Assembly: GCA_003327435.1 (NCBI GenBank)
Contig: QOQV01000004.1
Coordinates: 65,037 to 129,036 of the forward strand
Origin: Ignavibacteriota bacterium
GTDB lineage: Bacteria; Bacteroidota; Ignavibacteria; UBA10030; BY39
Length of the DNA: 64,000 nucleotides
Direction: 5' to 3'
This document shows, piece by piece, positions 9,265 through 18,500 of the stretch (positions within the stretch are counted from its first letter, which is position 1; each line of letters starts with the position of its first letter). The notes under the pieces are model-generated. The model did not search any database. It saw nothing but the letters and a program-made list of their open reading frames with translations, and was not told the DNA's origin. Both the position numbers and the translations under genes were made by a program.

Positions 9265-11091
9265 TCAGAGCATTCTGAACTGAAGCTCATATAATCTCTT
9301 AAACAACCCTTCCTGGCTAAGTAAAGTATTAAATGTTCCAATCTGAACAATTTCTCCTTTTTCCATCACAACAATTTTATTTGCATTCTGGATTGTAGAA
9401 AAGCGATGCGCAATTACAATACTTGTACGTTTTTGCATTAATCTTTCAAGTGCTTCCTGCACAAGCATTTCCGACTCTGGGTCAAGTGCAGATGTTGCTT
9501 CATCTAAAATCAATATTGGTGGATTCTTTAACACGGCTCGAGCAATAGCAATTCTTTGTCTTTCTCCACCAGATAATTTCACACCTCGATCACCAATAAT
9601 TGTAAAATACCCGTGTTCTAAGTTTTCTATAAAATTATGTGCATTTGCAATTTTTGCCGCTTCGATTATTTTTTCCATTTGAGCATTCACCATACCAAAT
9701 CCTATATTAGCAGCAACTGTATCATTAAATAATATTGTTTCCTGTGTTACTATTCCCATTAAATCTCGCAATGACTCTTGTTTAACCTTTCTAAGATCAA
9801 TATTATCAATTTTTATACTTCCCTCAACTGGATCATAAAATCTGGGAACTAAATCCACAAGTGTAGATTTTCCTGAGCCACTTGGTCCAACAATTGCAAC
9901 AATTTCACCTTTATTAATTTTTAAATTTATATTTTTGAGGACCAAATCCGTTGTATCATACTTAAAGGAAACATTTTCAAAGACTATCGAATTACTAAAA
10001 TCTTTAATTTCAATTGCATCTGGCGTATCCAGAACTCTGGGTTTGATATCAAGAATTGCAAACACCCTCTCACCAGCAGCAATACCTTCCTTTACAGTAT
10101 TAAAAACCTGCGTAATCATCTTAATAGGTTGAAGCATTGAAACTAAAATTGTAAGATAAAAAATAAATTGTCCAGCGGACATTGGACTTGTTTTGTTAAT
10201 AATTCCCATTCCTCCAAACCATAATACAACGACTGCAATGAGAATTCCAAAGTATTCACTTAATGGACTTGAGATACTCCGAATTCTGAGCAACTTTACG
10301 AAGATTTTGTAAAGTTTGTTCGTTTGATTTTCAAATTTCTCTATCTCATGTTTTTCCATCTTAAACGCTTTTATAACCCTAACGCCACTTATACTCTCAT
10401 CTACAAGTGATGTAATTTCAGACATTTTTTCTTGAAATCGTGTGCTGTATTTTTTCAATTTATCAGCAATTTTTCCTATTATAAAACCCATCGCTGGAGT
10501 TATCAATAAAATGGTGAGTGTAAGTTTCCAGTTAAAAACAAACAATATAATCGTACTTACTATTACTGTCGGTGGATCACGAAAGAACATTCCAAGCAAT
10601 GCCATAACTGATTCAGTAATTAATCGCACATCATTCATCATCAAGCTTATAAGATGTCCCTTCTTGCGAGCCATAAAAAAGTGTAACGAGAGTTGATGAA
10701 GATGCCTGTGGATTTGGTTTCTTAAATCTCTCAACATTCCCTGCTCAAGTGCAGCATTCAAATACATTTGCCAATAACTTGTTAGGTTTTTTAATAAAAA
10801 TCCTACAGCAATGAACAAACAAACATATAAAAGAGCATCTTGCTTTGGATATTTTGAAAGAGTGTGATAAAGCCATCCCATCAATTGATCTTTCAAATTG
10901 CCTTTCTTCAAATCAAATTCGCCGGTTGAAGGAGCAGCTGATATATCAGTAAAAATTACATCTACAAGAGGTACAATAAGTGCAATTGAAAAAATGTTTA
11001 ACACTACATACAAAAGCATCGAAAAAATTAAGATCAATACAATTCTGCGGTAAGGTAAAAGGTATTTTAGAATTCTAAGGTAGGTTTTCAT
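9265..11091 (-). CDS. MsbA-like ABC exporter, fused permease and ATPase
   Basis: The protein has 608 residues. Six membrane helices (~15-335) are fused to an ATPase with Walker A GPSGSGKST (402-410), signature LSGGE (506-510), and Walker B ILILDE with catalytic E531. The architecture and length match the MsbA/lipid exporter half-transporter group, which works as a homodimer in the inner membrane. The ATG shares one base with the stop of aspartate kinase (TAATG), indicating translational coupling. With glycosyltransferases and an LtaS-like enzyme nearby, lipid A or lipid-linked glycan export is the likely role. A drug or peptide exporter cannot be excluded. Confidence 0.85.
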   Translation of the reverse strand: MKTYLRILKYLLPYRRIVLILIFSMLLYVVLNIFSIALIVPLVDVIFTDISAAPSTGEFDLKKGNLKDQLMGWLYHTLSKYPKQDALLYVCLFIAVGFLLKNLTSYWQMYLNAALEQGMLRDLRNQIHRHLHQLSLHFFMARKKGHLISLMMNDVRLITESVMALLGMFFRDPPTVIVSTIILFVFNWKLTLTILLITPAMGFIIGKIADKLKKYSTRFQEKMSEITSLVDESISGVRVIKAFKMEKHEIEKFENQTNKLYKIFVKLLRIRSISSPLSEYFGILIAVVVLWFGGMGIINKTSPMSAGQFIFYLTILVSMLQPIKMITQVFNTVKEGIAAGERVFAILDIKPRVLDTPDAIEIKDFSNSIVFENVSFKYDTTDLVLKNINLKINKGEIVAIVGPSGSGKSTLVDLVPRFYDPVEGSIKIDNIDLRKVKQESLRDLMGIVTQETILFNDTVAANIGFGMVNAQMEKIIEAAKIANAHNFIENLEHGYFTIIGDRGVKLSGGERQRIAIARAVLKNPPILILDEATSALDPESEMLVQEALERLMQKRTSIVIAHRFSTIQNANKIVVMEKGEIVQIGTFNTLLSQEGLFKRLYELQFRML

Positions 11092-12485
11092 TATATTGTT
11101 TCAAAGTAAGTTGAATCAATTTGTAAATTGAAAAACAGATTATGTAACTTACGAATGGCTTCATACATATCCGATTCATTTACAACAATACTAAAACAAT
11201 AATTTGATGATCCATAATTAGAATGCAGAATTCTAATATTTGCAATGTTTGTAATAACCCGTGGAAGCAAAGTATAATCTTTGTTTAAATTCTGACCAAT
11301 TATACTGAGCAATGCTAATTGGTTTTTTATTTCTAACTCTCCAATTGTTTCTAATTCATTGATCACCGAATCGCAAAGATTTTTCGATTCAAACGCTACT
11401 GAGAAAACATATTCAAGCGTAGAGCAGGTTAACGGAGTAATTTTATACTTATTCAAAATACTAAATATTTGTTCCCAAAAAATATATGGACTGAATCTTG
11501 ATTTTGGTTGAACTGTTAAAAGTGAAATTTTGGGTTTATAAGTAACAGATTTAATTACAGTATTATCGCCATAATTCAGATTACTATTCTCTGTTACAAG
11601 TGTACCACTTGAATTTGGTCTTTTTGAATTAAATACATGAATTGGGATATTTTTTTCTTGAGCTGGTATCATTGTATTTGGATGAAGAACTTTAGCACCA
11701 AAGAAAGAAAGCTGGTAAGCTTCTTCAAATGAAAGTTGCTTAATTTTCTTAGGAGCTTGAACGACATTGGGATCTCCTGTCAAAACTCCATCAACATCCG
11801 TCCAGATTTGAATATCTTCAGCATTAAGTACTGAACCAATTACTGAGGCTGAATAATCGGAGCTTTCGCGCCCCATCGAAGTTCTCTCTCCATTTAGTGT
11901 TACCCCAATAAAACCCTGAGTAACGGGTACCCTGGATTCACTCAACAAACGTGATACTATTGGTTTTAATTTCTCTGTAACAATATGCATAATAGGTTGT
12001 GCGCGATTAAAATTGCTGTCAGTAACCATAAAATCTTTTGTATCCAACCAAATCGCATTTACATTGGTTTCAGTTAGGATATGAGAAATAATTAACGATG
12101 ACATTAATTCACCATATGAATAAAATCTATCAAGCGACTTCGGAGTCAACTCCTTTAAAATAGCAACACCGTTTATTAATTCCTCTATCTCCTTCTTGAA
12201 TTCTGATATCTTGGAATTTAGTATCGCTAATGTAGTTTGACTATGAATAGTGTTTTGAATTATTTTTAGATGTCTTAAAATTAGCTCTTCTAAAACTTTG
12301 GAAGCATTTTCACGATCCCCTTCTTTAGAATAGGTAGCTATAGCTTCAAGCATATTTGTTGCTTGTGCAATTGCTGATATAACAACTATAGGTTTTCGAT
12401 GTAGATGAGCTTTTATAATGCTTGCAACATTTAACATTGCACTGGCATCCTGAGTAGAGGTGCCACCAAATTTCATAACAATCAT
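11091..12485 (-). CDS. lysC: aspartate kinase
   Basis: The protein has 464 residues, a usual length for a monofunctional aspartokinase. The signature MKFGGTS lies at residues 4-10. The kinase core has GRESSDYSASVIG and the aspartate/ATP loop TDVDGVLTGDP; tandem ACT regulatory domains cover roughly the last 160 residues. It phosphorylates aspartate in the first step toward lysine, threonine, methionine and diaminopimelate. AAGGAGAT lies about eleven bases before the first ATG, which favours that start over the internal Met4. The ACT domains imply feedback inhibition by an end-product amino acid, probably lysine or threonine. The symbol lysC is by family; a thrA/metL-type homoserine dehydrogenase fusion is absent. 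Confidence 0.93.
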   Translation of the reverse strand: MIVMKFGGTSTQDASAMLNVASIIKAHLHRKPIVVISAIAQATNMLEAIATYSKEGDRENASKVLEELILRHLKIIQNTIHSQTTLAILNSKISEFKKEIEELINGVAILKELTPKSLDRFYSYGELMSSLIISHILTETNVNAIWLDTKDFMVTDSNFNRAQPIMHIVTEKLKPIVSRLLSESRVPVTQGFIGVTLNGERTSMGRESSDYSASVIGSVLNAEDIQIWTDVDGVLTGDPNVVQAPKKIKQLSFEEAYQLSFFGAKVLHPNTMIPAQEKNIPIHVFNSKRPNSSGTLVTENSNLNYGDNTVIKSVTYKPKISLLTVQPKSRFSPYIFWEQIFSILNKYKITPLTCSTLEYVFSVAFESKNLCDSVINELETIGELEIKNQLALLSIIGQNLNKDYTLLPRVITNIANIRILHSNYGSSNYCFSIVVNESDMYEAIRKLHNLFFNLQIDSTYFETI

Positions 12486-12566
12486 CTAAATATTATCTCC
12501 TTGTCAGTTAAGATGTAAAAAAATATAATAAAGAAAGGTTTAACAAACAAAAACTATTAGAGGGGT

Positions 12567-12722
12567 TTATTTTTTTTTTGATTTAGAAAATTTTTCCCTT
12601 AGATAATGTAAAAACCTGCCAAGTTTTCTATTCTTTATCTGAAAAGCCAATATTATTAATAAAAGTAATCCAATAAGGCCAACGAATATGATATTTATAT
12701 TTGTGAAGAAAAAAGATTCCAT
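12567..12722 (-). CDS. 51-residue single-span membrane protein (small ORF)
   Basis: This short frame runs from ATG 12722 to TAA 12567. It encodes MESFFFTNIN, then a hydrophobic stretch of about 17 residues (IIFVGLIGLLLLIILAF), then a strongly basic tail (QIKNRKLGRFLHYLREKF, ending SKSKKK). The clear N-out, one-span, positive-inside layout is unlikely by chance. It fills what is otherwise an empty gap between aspartate kinase and a receiver gene, on the same strand. No strong ribosome site is visible, which is common in this phylum. No family is recognised. It could assist the neighbouring signalling or envelope proteins, which is speculation. Confidence 0.6.
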   Translation of the reverse strand: MESFFFTNINIIFVGLIGLLLLIILAFQIKNRKLGRFLHYLREKFSKSKKK

Positions 12723-12814
12723 ATTATTAAATTTGTTTTTAATATATACGAAATATTTTACTCTTGAGCAACAAATTTTTGCACAATTAAAAAATTATGT
12801 TATTAGTAATTTTT

Positions 12815-13216
12815 TTACTTTACAATTTGTGCAGAAAGGAGAGTCGACATAACCTGAGGGAGTTCAGTTGAAAGGTTTTTCTTCAATATAAATGCATCAG
12901 CCATAACACGTTTTGCTTCAAGTCGGTATTCGTTTTCATTGTAATTGGTTATAATGATAATCGGAATAAAAGGATATTCTTTCTTAACCATACTAACCAC
13001 CTGAAAACCAGATAATACAGGCATATTAATGTCAAGTATGATAATATCAGGCATTTGGCTAAATGCTAAATCAACTGCCTCTTTGCCATTATTTGTATAT
13101 AATACTTTTGAATTTTTAAACCTACTTTTTATAAAATGAATTATTGTCTGGCTGAAAGATTCATTATCATCAGCTAATAAAATTAAATAATCTGATTTAT
13201 GTAGTGTTTTCTTCAT
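12815..13216 (-). CDS. single-domain response regulator (CheY-like receiver)
   Basis: The protein has 133 residues and is only a receiver domain. Acidic pocket ADD (15-17), phosphorylation site D62 in IILDINMP, the switch threonine in IIITNYN, and lysine in FILKKN. There is no output domain, so it probably acts by protein contact or phosphorelay. It is the last of four receivers in a minus-strand signalling block and lies 28 bases after the preceding one. The hybrid-like PAS kinase at 15524-18673 is the nearest possible partner, by context only. Confidence 0.85.
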   Translation of the reverse strand: MKKTLHKSDYLILLADDNESFSQTIIHFIKSRFKNSKVLYTNNGKEAVDLAFSQMPDIIILDINMPVLSGFQVVSMVKKEYPFIPIIIITNYNENEYRLEAKRVMADAFILKKNLSTELPQVMSTLLSAQIVK

Positions 13217-13244
13217 TAAAATACTTTATCCAAATAAAGGTGAT

Positions 13245-13712
13245 TTATAATTTTGTTTGATTACGGGTAAATTGTTCAATCTGGTTTTTGAGAATAGCTA
13301 ATTCCAGAAGCAAATTATAGTTTTCTCGTTTCAAATGTTGTTTCTCAAGCGTTTTTACACTCATCAATATTAATTGCTCAGGATCAATTGGCTTTTGTAC
13401 AAACACACTTGCCCCACTCAATAACGCATGATTTAATAGTTCCGGATTTCTAAAATCTGTCATAATGATTATCTCCATATCAGGTGATACAGCTTTAATA
13501 TGACTGATTAAAGAAATCTTATCTGACGAGTAGGCTAAAGATAAGTCAATGAGAGCTAAATCTACATTTCTTTCAACTAATGCCTCAAAAATGGAATCAC
13601 AATCTTGTACCCATCCTACATTAAATTTATTTTTTTGAAAAATTGATACAAGAAGTTGTGCAGTATTTTGATCTTCTTCTGCAATAAGTATAGTTTTTAT
13701 ATAATTGTTCAT
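13245..13712 (-). CDS. single-domain response regulator with C-terminal helix
   Basis: The protein has 155 residues. Receiver fold with acidic pair EED (12-14), phospho-site D56 in ALIDLSLA, threonine in IIMTDFRN, and lysine in VFVQKPIDP. A predicted helix (ILMSVKTLEKQHLKRENYNLLLELAILKNQIEQF, shown here only as the segment from residue ~118 to ~150) may form a coiled coil. There is no DNA-binding domain. The gene is preceded by a 417-base untranslated stretch holding a structured RNA with an intrinsic terminator, which may control its expression. Confidence 0.83.
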   Translation of the reverse strand: MNNYIKTILIAEEDQNTAQLLVSIFQKNKFNVGWVQDCDSIFEALVERNVDLALIDLSLAYSSDKISLISHIKAVSPDMEIIIMTDFRNPELLNHALLSGASVFVQKPIDPEQLILMSVKTLEKQHLKRENYNLLLELAILKNQIEQFTRNQTKL

Positions 13713-13818
13713 TTATTAATATCCTTAATTAAAATTTAAAAAAAATAGAACTACGAATCAATGAGTGGAAATACTTGATTTTAAACTTGGTAACAATGCG
13801 AGGTATAAGTAGGTATAT

Positions 13819-13842
13819 AAAAAAAGCGGGCCGAAGCTCCGC
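13819..13842 (-). terminator. intrinsic terminator with UUCG loop and seven-U tail
   Basis: Minus strand: GCGGAGC, loop UUCG, GCCCGC (six pairs with one bulged A), then UUUUUUU. The left arm is shared with the larger hairpin upstream. The tail direction fixes the transcription direction as minus. Confidence 0.75.
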
Positions 13843-13920
13843 TCTCACGTTAAGGGGGTAGGACCGTAAGAGCGGGCTTCATTTAAAGTATCACGGGAGG
13901 AATGATACTTACCCTGAGAT
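13819..13920 (-). ncRNA. structured leader or sRNA with alternative hairpins
   Basis: Read on the minus strand. First is a 7-bp hairpin (13886-13892 with 13904-13910) with loop AUUCCUCCCGU. Then comes a 16-bp stem with a single bulged A (arms 13865-13880 and 13833-13849, including one G-U pair) and loop GUCCUACCCCCUUAA. Its 3' arm overlaps the 5' arm of an intrinsic terminator at 13819-13842, so long hairpin and terminator are mutually exclusive. GGGUA at 13910-13914 could pair with UACCC in the long loop, a possible pseudoknot. The element may be an attenuator or riboswitch for the receiver gene starting at 13712, or a free sRNA. No known RNA family was recognised. Confidence 0.6.
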
Positions 13921-14129
13921 ATAAGCTTTAAAAAAACTTTACTAGATTTAAGTAATCTTGGTTAAAATTATTCTTATTAATTTTCCTAATCCTAATAAAC
14001 TCTAACCTAATAACACACACTTTATTATATTAGTTCATTTTTAAACCAAAATAATTTAATATATTTATTAATAAAAAACAATTAGAAAAAATACCGGATT
14101 TTAAACCTCGTGTTAATACTAGTATATAA

Positions 14130-14513
14130 TTAGTTTTTCCTTATCGATTTAAATATCATAGGCATTAATTCCCGCATGATATTTAGCTTACTTATATACC
14201 CATTTAAATTTAATTTCTTAACCATTTCATCTGCATCTGTTATCTCGTTACCTGAGAGTACAATAATTGGAATTAATGGATGCTCTTTACGAATAATTTC
14301 AGATGTCTCAAATCCATTTAAACCTGGCATTACTATATCCATTAAAATAACGTTAGGTAAAAATTTTTTTAATAACTCGATTGCTTCATTACCCGATTTA
14401 GCTGTAAGAACTTCGCCTACTTCGTTTTGTTCTTTCAAAAACTCTGTAATGATTTCTCTAAAGCTTTGAGAGTCATCTACAACTAGTATATTCAATTTCT
14501 CCATATAAATCAT
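14130..14513 (-). CDS. single-domain response regulator (CheY-like receiver)
   Basis: The protein has 127 residues. Receiver with acidic pair DD (13-14), phospho-site D59 in ILMDIVMPGLNG, switch serine in IVLSGNE, lysine in GYISKLN. The ATG at 14513 overlaps the stop of the lipoprotein gene (ATGA). An alternative start is Met4 (MEKLNILVVDD), which is closer to the usual receiver start. No output domain is present. It is co-transcribed with the NarL-type regulator and the PAS kinase, so it likely belongs to the same signalling pathway, which is inference. Confidence 0.87.
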   Translation of the reverse strand: MIYMEKLNILVVDDSQSFREIITEFLKEQNEVGEVLTAKSGNEAIELLKKFLPNVILMDIVMPGLNGFETSEIIRKEHPLIPIIVLSGNEITDADEMVKKLNLNGYISKLNIMRELMPMIFKSIRKN

Positions 14514-14836
14514 TCTTTAATTCTAATTGCAGGAATTTGTTTATCAGTCATATAAAGTTCAATTGTATATTTTTTATTTTTGTCTGCCTGAAAACCAACC
14601 TCATTAGAGACATCTGAACTAGATACGATGTAATATCCGCTTGGAATTTTAACATACTCTGTTGTTTGATGAGCATCTATATCTTCAAATACCTTAGTAT
14701 ATCCATCAGTTCTTTTCAATTCCACATCTGAGTAAAAATCAAAATTATTTTCTACCCTCACCAATGGATCCTCTTTTTTTTCACAACCTATTAGTGAAAT
14801 TAAAGTTACTATAGAAATAAAAATTAATTTTTTCAT
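14510..14836 (-). CDS. small lipoprotein of unknown function
   Basis: The protein has 108 residues. It has a lipoprotein signal (MKKLIFISIVTLISLIGC) with Cys18 as the acylation site, then a short mature domain rich in beta-strand patterns (VRVENNFDFYSDVELKRTD, KYTIELYMTD). No family was recognised. It overlaps by four bases both the NarL-type regulator upstream and the receiver downstream, so it is fixed in the signalling operon. It may be a periplasmic or outer-membrane sensor or accessory factor for the kinase, which is inference from position only. Confidence 0.75.
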   Translation of the reverse strand: MKKLIFISIVTLISLIGCEKKEDPLVRVENNFDFYSDVELKRTDGYTKVFEDIDAHQTTEYVKIPSGYYIVSSSDVSNEVGFQADKNKKYTIELYMTDKQIPAIRIKE

Positions 14837-15516
14837 ATCTTTTCCTCTATATTCTCAATATCAATTATTCCTTTTTGAATTGCATATTTTACCAAAGCGG
14901 CAAAATCTTTTAAATTAAGTTTATGCATTATATTAGCACGGTGGAATTCAACAGTACGGATACTAATAAATAATTTATCAGCCACTTCCTGATTTGTATA
15001 TCCTTCTGCAATTAATTTTAATACTTCATATTCTCTATTAGTCAATTCAGATTTTGGTTTATCCGACTTTAAGCCCTGAGCCCTTTTAATAAAGTCGTCT
15101 AACATCATTCTTGATATAGAAGCACTAAAAAATTTTTCACCATTTGCTACATCTTTAATGCCTTTTATTAATTCATCTGCGATGGATGTTTTAAGTACAT
15201 AGCCACTAACACCTGCTTTTAACATTTGAATTATATATTCTTCATTCTCATGTTGGGTTAAAACTATCACTTTTACTTGAGGATAATTAGATCTCAATTT
15301 TGCTGTAGTTTCTAATCCATTCAGTACTGGCATACTCAGATCAATTAAAACCACATCAGGAGATTTTTTATGAATTAACTCAAGTACTTCAACTCCATTT
15401 GAAGCTTCCCCTACTACCTCAATATCGCCAGATTGGTTCAATAGTGCAACTATACCTTCTCGTACAATATTGTGGTCATCACAGACAACGACTTTTATTT
15501 TTTTCTTTGGTTTCAA
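14833..15516 (-). CDS. NarL/FixJ-family response regulator
   Basis: The protein has 227 residues. Receiver with acidic pair D13-D14, phospho-site D59 in VVLIDLSMP, switch threonine in VIVLTQHEN, lysine in GYVLKTS. A LuxR-type helix-turn-helix lies at ~155-215 (LTNREYEVLKLIAEGYTN, RTVEFHRANIMHKL). It is the cognate regulator of the adjacent kinase by position (seven bases apart) and by class: HisKA_3 kinases usually pair with NarL-type regulators. It acts as a phosphorylation-dependent transcription factor. Targets are unknown. Confidence 0.92.
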   Translation of the reverse strand: MKPKKKIKVVVCDDHNIVREGIVALLNQSGDIEVVGEASNGVEVLELIHKKSPDVVLIDLSMPVLNGLETTAKLRSNYPQVKVIVLTQHENEEYIIQMLKAGVSGYVLKTSIADELIKGIKDVANGEKFFSASISRMMLDDFIKRAQGLKSDKPKSELTNREYEVLKLIAEGYTNQEVADKLFISIRTVEFHRANIMHKLNLKDFAALVKYAIQKGIIDIENIEEKI

Positions 15517-15523
15517 TGTAAAT

Positions 15524-18500
15524 TTATGTTTTTAGTTCAATTTCTATAGAAATCTCAGTACCATAGTCAATTCTTGAATCAATATATAGTTTTCCACCCA
15601 AAAATTCAACCCGCTCACGAATATTTTTCAAACCAAAGTGTAATTCATCCCCTAATGTCCTTGAAACTTTATCAATGTCAAAACCAATACCATCATCAGA
15701 AATTGTTAAAGCTAATACATTATCTCGTTTAATAAATTGTATTGATGCATTTGTAGCTTTTGAATGTTTAGCAATATTTGCCAGACATTCCTGAGTTATT
15801 CGATATAATGCTGTTTCAATAATCGGTTCATACCTTTGATTTTCGCTTTCTAAATTTAATCCTATAAAAATCCCTGTACGTTTCTGAAACTGATTTGCGA
15901 GCAGTCTTAATGCTGCATTCAATCCAAAATCATCAAGTACTGAAGGGCGCAAATCATAAGATAATTGCTTTACTTCCTTTATAGCTTCACTTACTAAATC
16001 CTGGCTGACTTTTAAATATCTTTCCACTCCATTACTTTTAGATTGGAGAGAAAAATTCGCAAGGTCTAAATTGAGTTTTAAATTTGATAATACTTGTCCG
16101 AGGCTATCGTGAAGTTCACGTGAAAACCTTTTTCTTTCTCTCTCTTCAGTGAATATCAAATCCTTAGATAATTTTTCAAGGGCATTCTTCTTTTCAGTAA
16201 CTTCATTTAATAACTTTGAAATTTCTTTTTGGGATAATTCAAGATCTTTAATTTTCTGATTAAGCATTTTATTAATTTCAATGACCTCGCTTTCATACAA
16301 TTTTCTTTCAGTAACATCCCTACCTGTTCCAACCACGGCGACAATTTCATTTTTTTCATTCAATTCGGCTTTGAAAGACCACCCAAGCCATCTCCAACCG
16401 TATTTTGTTTTTACTCTTATTTCAAATTTCGCTGTATGGGGTGGATAAAAAAGTTTCTTTAACTCGTTATTCATTAGTTCATTATCTTCTTCATGTACAG
16501 ATGGCATAAAAATTTCACCAACAATTTGAGAACGCTCTTTATCAAAAAGTCCGCAAAAAGTATTACTTGCATAGAGCAATCTCCCTTCCAAATCATACTT
16601 AACAATGTAATCAGTTTGATTTTCTAATAATAAGCGGTACAATTCTTCCCGGGTTCTAAGTTCTTTCTGAGCTTCTTTAAGATCAGTTATATCTCTCATA
16701 ATAGTGGAGTAATACTCTATTTCTCCATTTGAATTTTTATGAGAAATTATTACTTGCGAAGTTGGGATTATTTTTCCATCAAGCGTTTTAATGGCAGTTT
16801 CTCCAACCCAAAAGCCATCTTTTATTGCTTTTGGAAAGCCCTCTTCAAATATTTTCTTTGTTGCCCAATCAGGATGGAAGTCCGATATTTTCATTTTCGA
16901 ATAATCAAAATTCTCATCTATACCAACCATCCTTTTCCCATTTTTATTTATATACATAACATTATAATTACAATCCGCGGTTGAAACAAAATCAGATGTT
17001 GCTTCTAAAATTGCCACCAACCTTAAACGAATTTCTTCATTTTTTTTCTTATCAGTAACATCACGTCCGATACATATAAAATGTGTTATTTTTCCATTTT
17101 TATCAATCATCGGAGTAATATTGCTTTCCTGATTGAATATTTCTCCGTTTTTTCTCTTATTTAAAAATTCTGCTTCAAATGTTTTCCCACTGGTTATTGT
17201 ATTCCATAACTGTCTATAAAATTTCTCATTATGTTTGCCCGATTTTAATATTCTTGGTGTTTTTCCAATTACTTCCGACTTTTTATAACCTGTAAGTTTT
17301 TCAAATGCGGGATTGACATACTCGATTACGCCATCAACATTAGTAATCATTACACTTTCATGAATTTGCCATATAGCATTGTAAAGTTTTGAAAGCTCAC
17401 TTTCAGCTTTTCTTCGTGCAATAGCATTGGAGAATATTTCACCTAACATTTTAAGTGCAGATGCTGAATTGTCATTCCAATCTCTTTTTCTAAGTACTGA
17501 GTCAAAGCCAATAAAACCAATTAATTTACCAGTGTAATACATTGGCACTATGATTAGTGATTTAATGTCTTGAGCTAAAAGTATTTCTTTTTCATTTATA
17601 GCTTCAGTTGGAAGTTCTTCTACATCGGGTATTTTTAACACATCATAACCGTGCAACATTTGGATAGTCCAAGAATATTCCTCCGTCGGGAGGTTTTGAA
17701 GGTTTTCTATTTGCGAACTTATGTTTTTAGCACACCACTCATGCGTATTGTGCATCAATTTCAAATCTTCTGAAAATTGAAAAACATAACTTCTATCAAC
17801 ATCCATAAATTGGCCAATTTCCTTTAATGCTAAATTTATACATTCATCAATATCTTCGAATGTTAATTCAACAAAACGTGTAGATATCCGATAAAGCAGC
17901 TTTTCTAATTCAAGATGGTAATATAATGTTTCAGTGGTATGGTTTATTTCTGTAACATCAATAACTGTTCCGATTAACGAATTTTTACCTTCATACTCAG
18001 TAATTGAAGAACTAACTTCTATATCGATCAATGAACCATCTTTTTTTACACCTTTAAATTTATACTTTTTAACCTCAAAATTATTAGACAATCTTTCAAA
18101 CAACTCGCCATATTTTATATTAAAACTTGATTTATCCAACAAATCATATAAACTTTTTCTACCGATAATTTCTTCTTTATTATATCCAAAAATTCTGGCA
18201 AATTCATCATTAACATATATGAATTTACTATCCCGAATAATATATATTCCAAACAGAGACCTTTCAACAAGGGTATTAAACTTGCTTTGACTTTCTATTA
18301 ATTTTCTTTCGATTAATTTTCTTTCAGAGACATCATATGCTGTGATTAATATGCAATTTACTTTGTTAAATTCTATTGGGTGTAACCAGATTTTTACATA
18401 TATTATAGAGCCATCCTTTTTCTTGTGTCGCCAAATTTCTTTTTCTTCTGTCTCTGGTCTTGGCTGTTTGAGATGTTTTAGTAACAGTGGGATATCTTCA

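Larger units (their letters stand above)
13713..14129. other. 417-base gap between receiver genes
   Basis: Apart from the structured element at 13819-13920 this stretch is AT-rich and shows no convincing reading frame. A weak TAnnTTTA match exists on the minus strand upstream of the structured RNA, but it has no matching upstream box, so no promoter is called. Confidence 0.6.

Noticed and set aside
13819-13920. 6S RNA, tmRNA or a c-di-GMP riboswitch
   Set aside because: There is no tag-peptide frame or tRNA-like end, no central bubble between long closing arms, and no match to the conserved c-di-GMP aptamer core.
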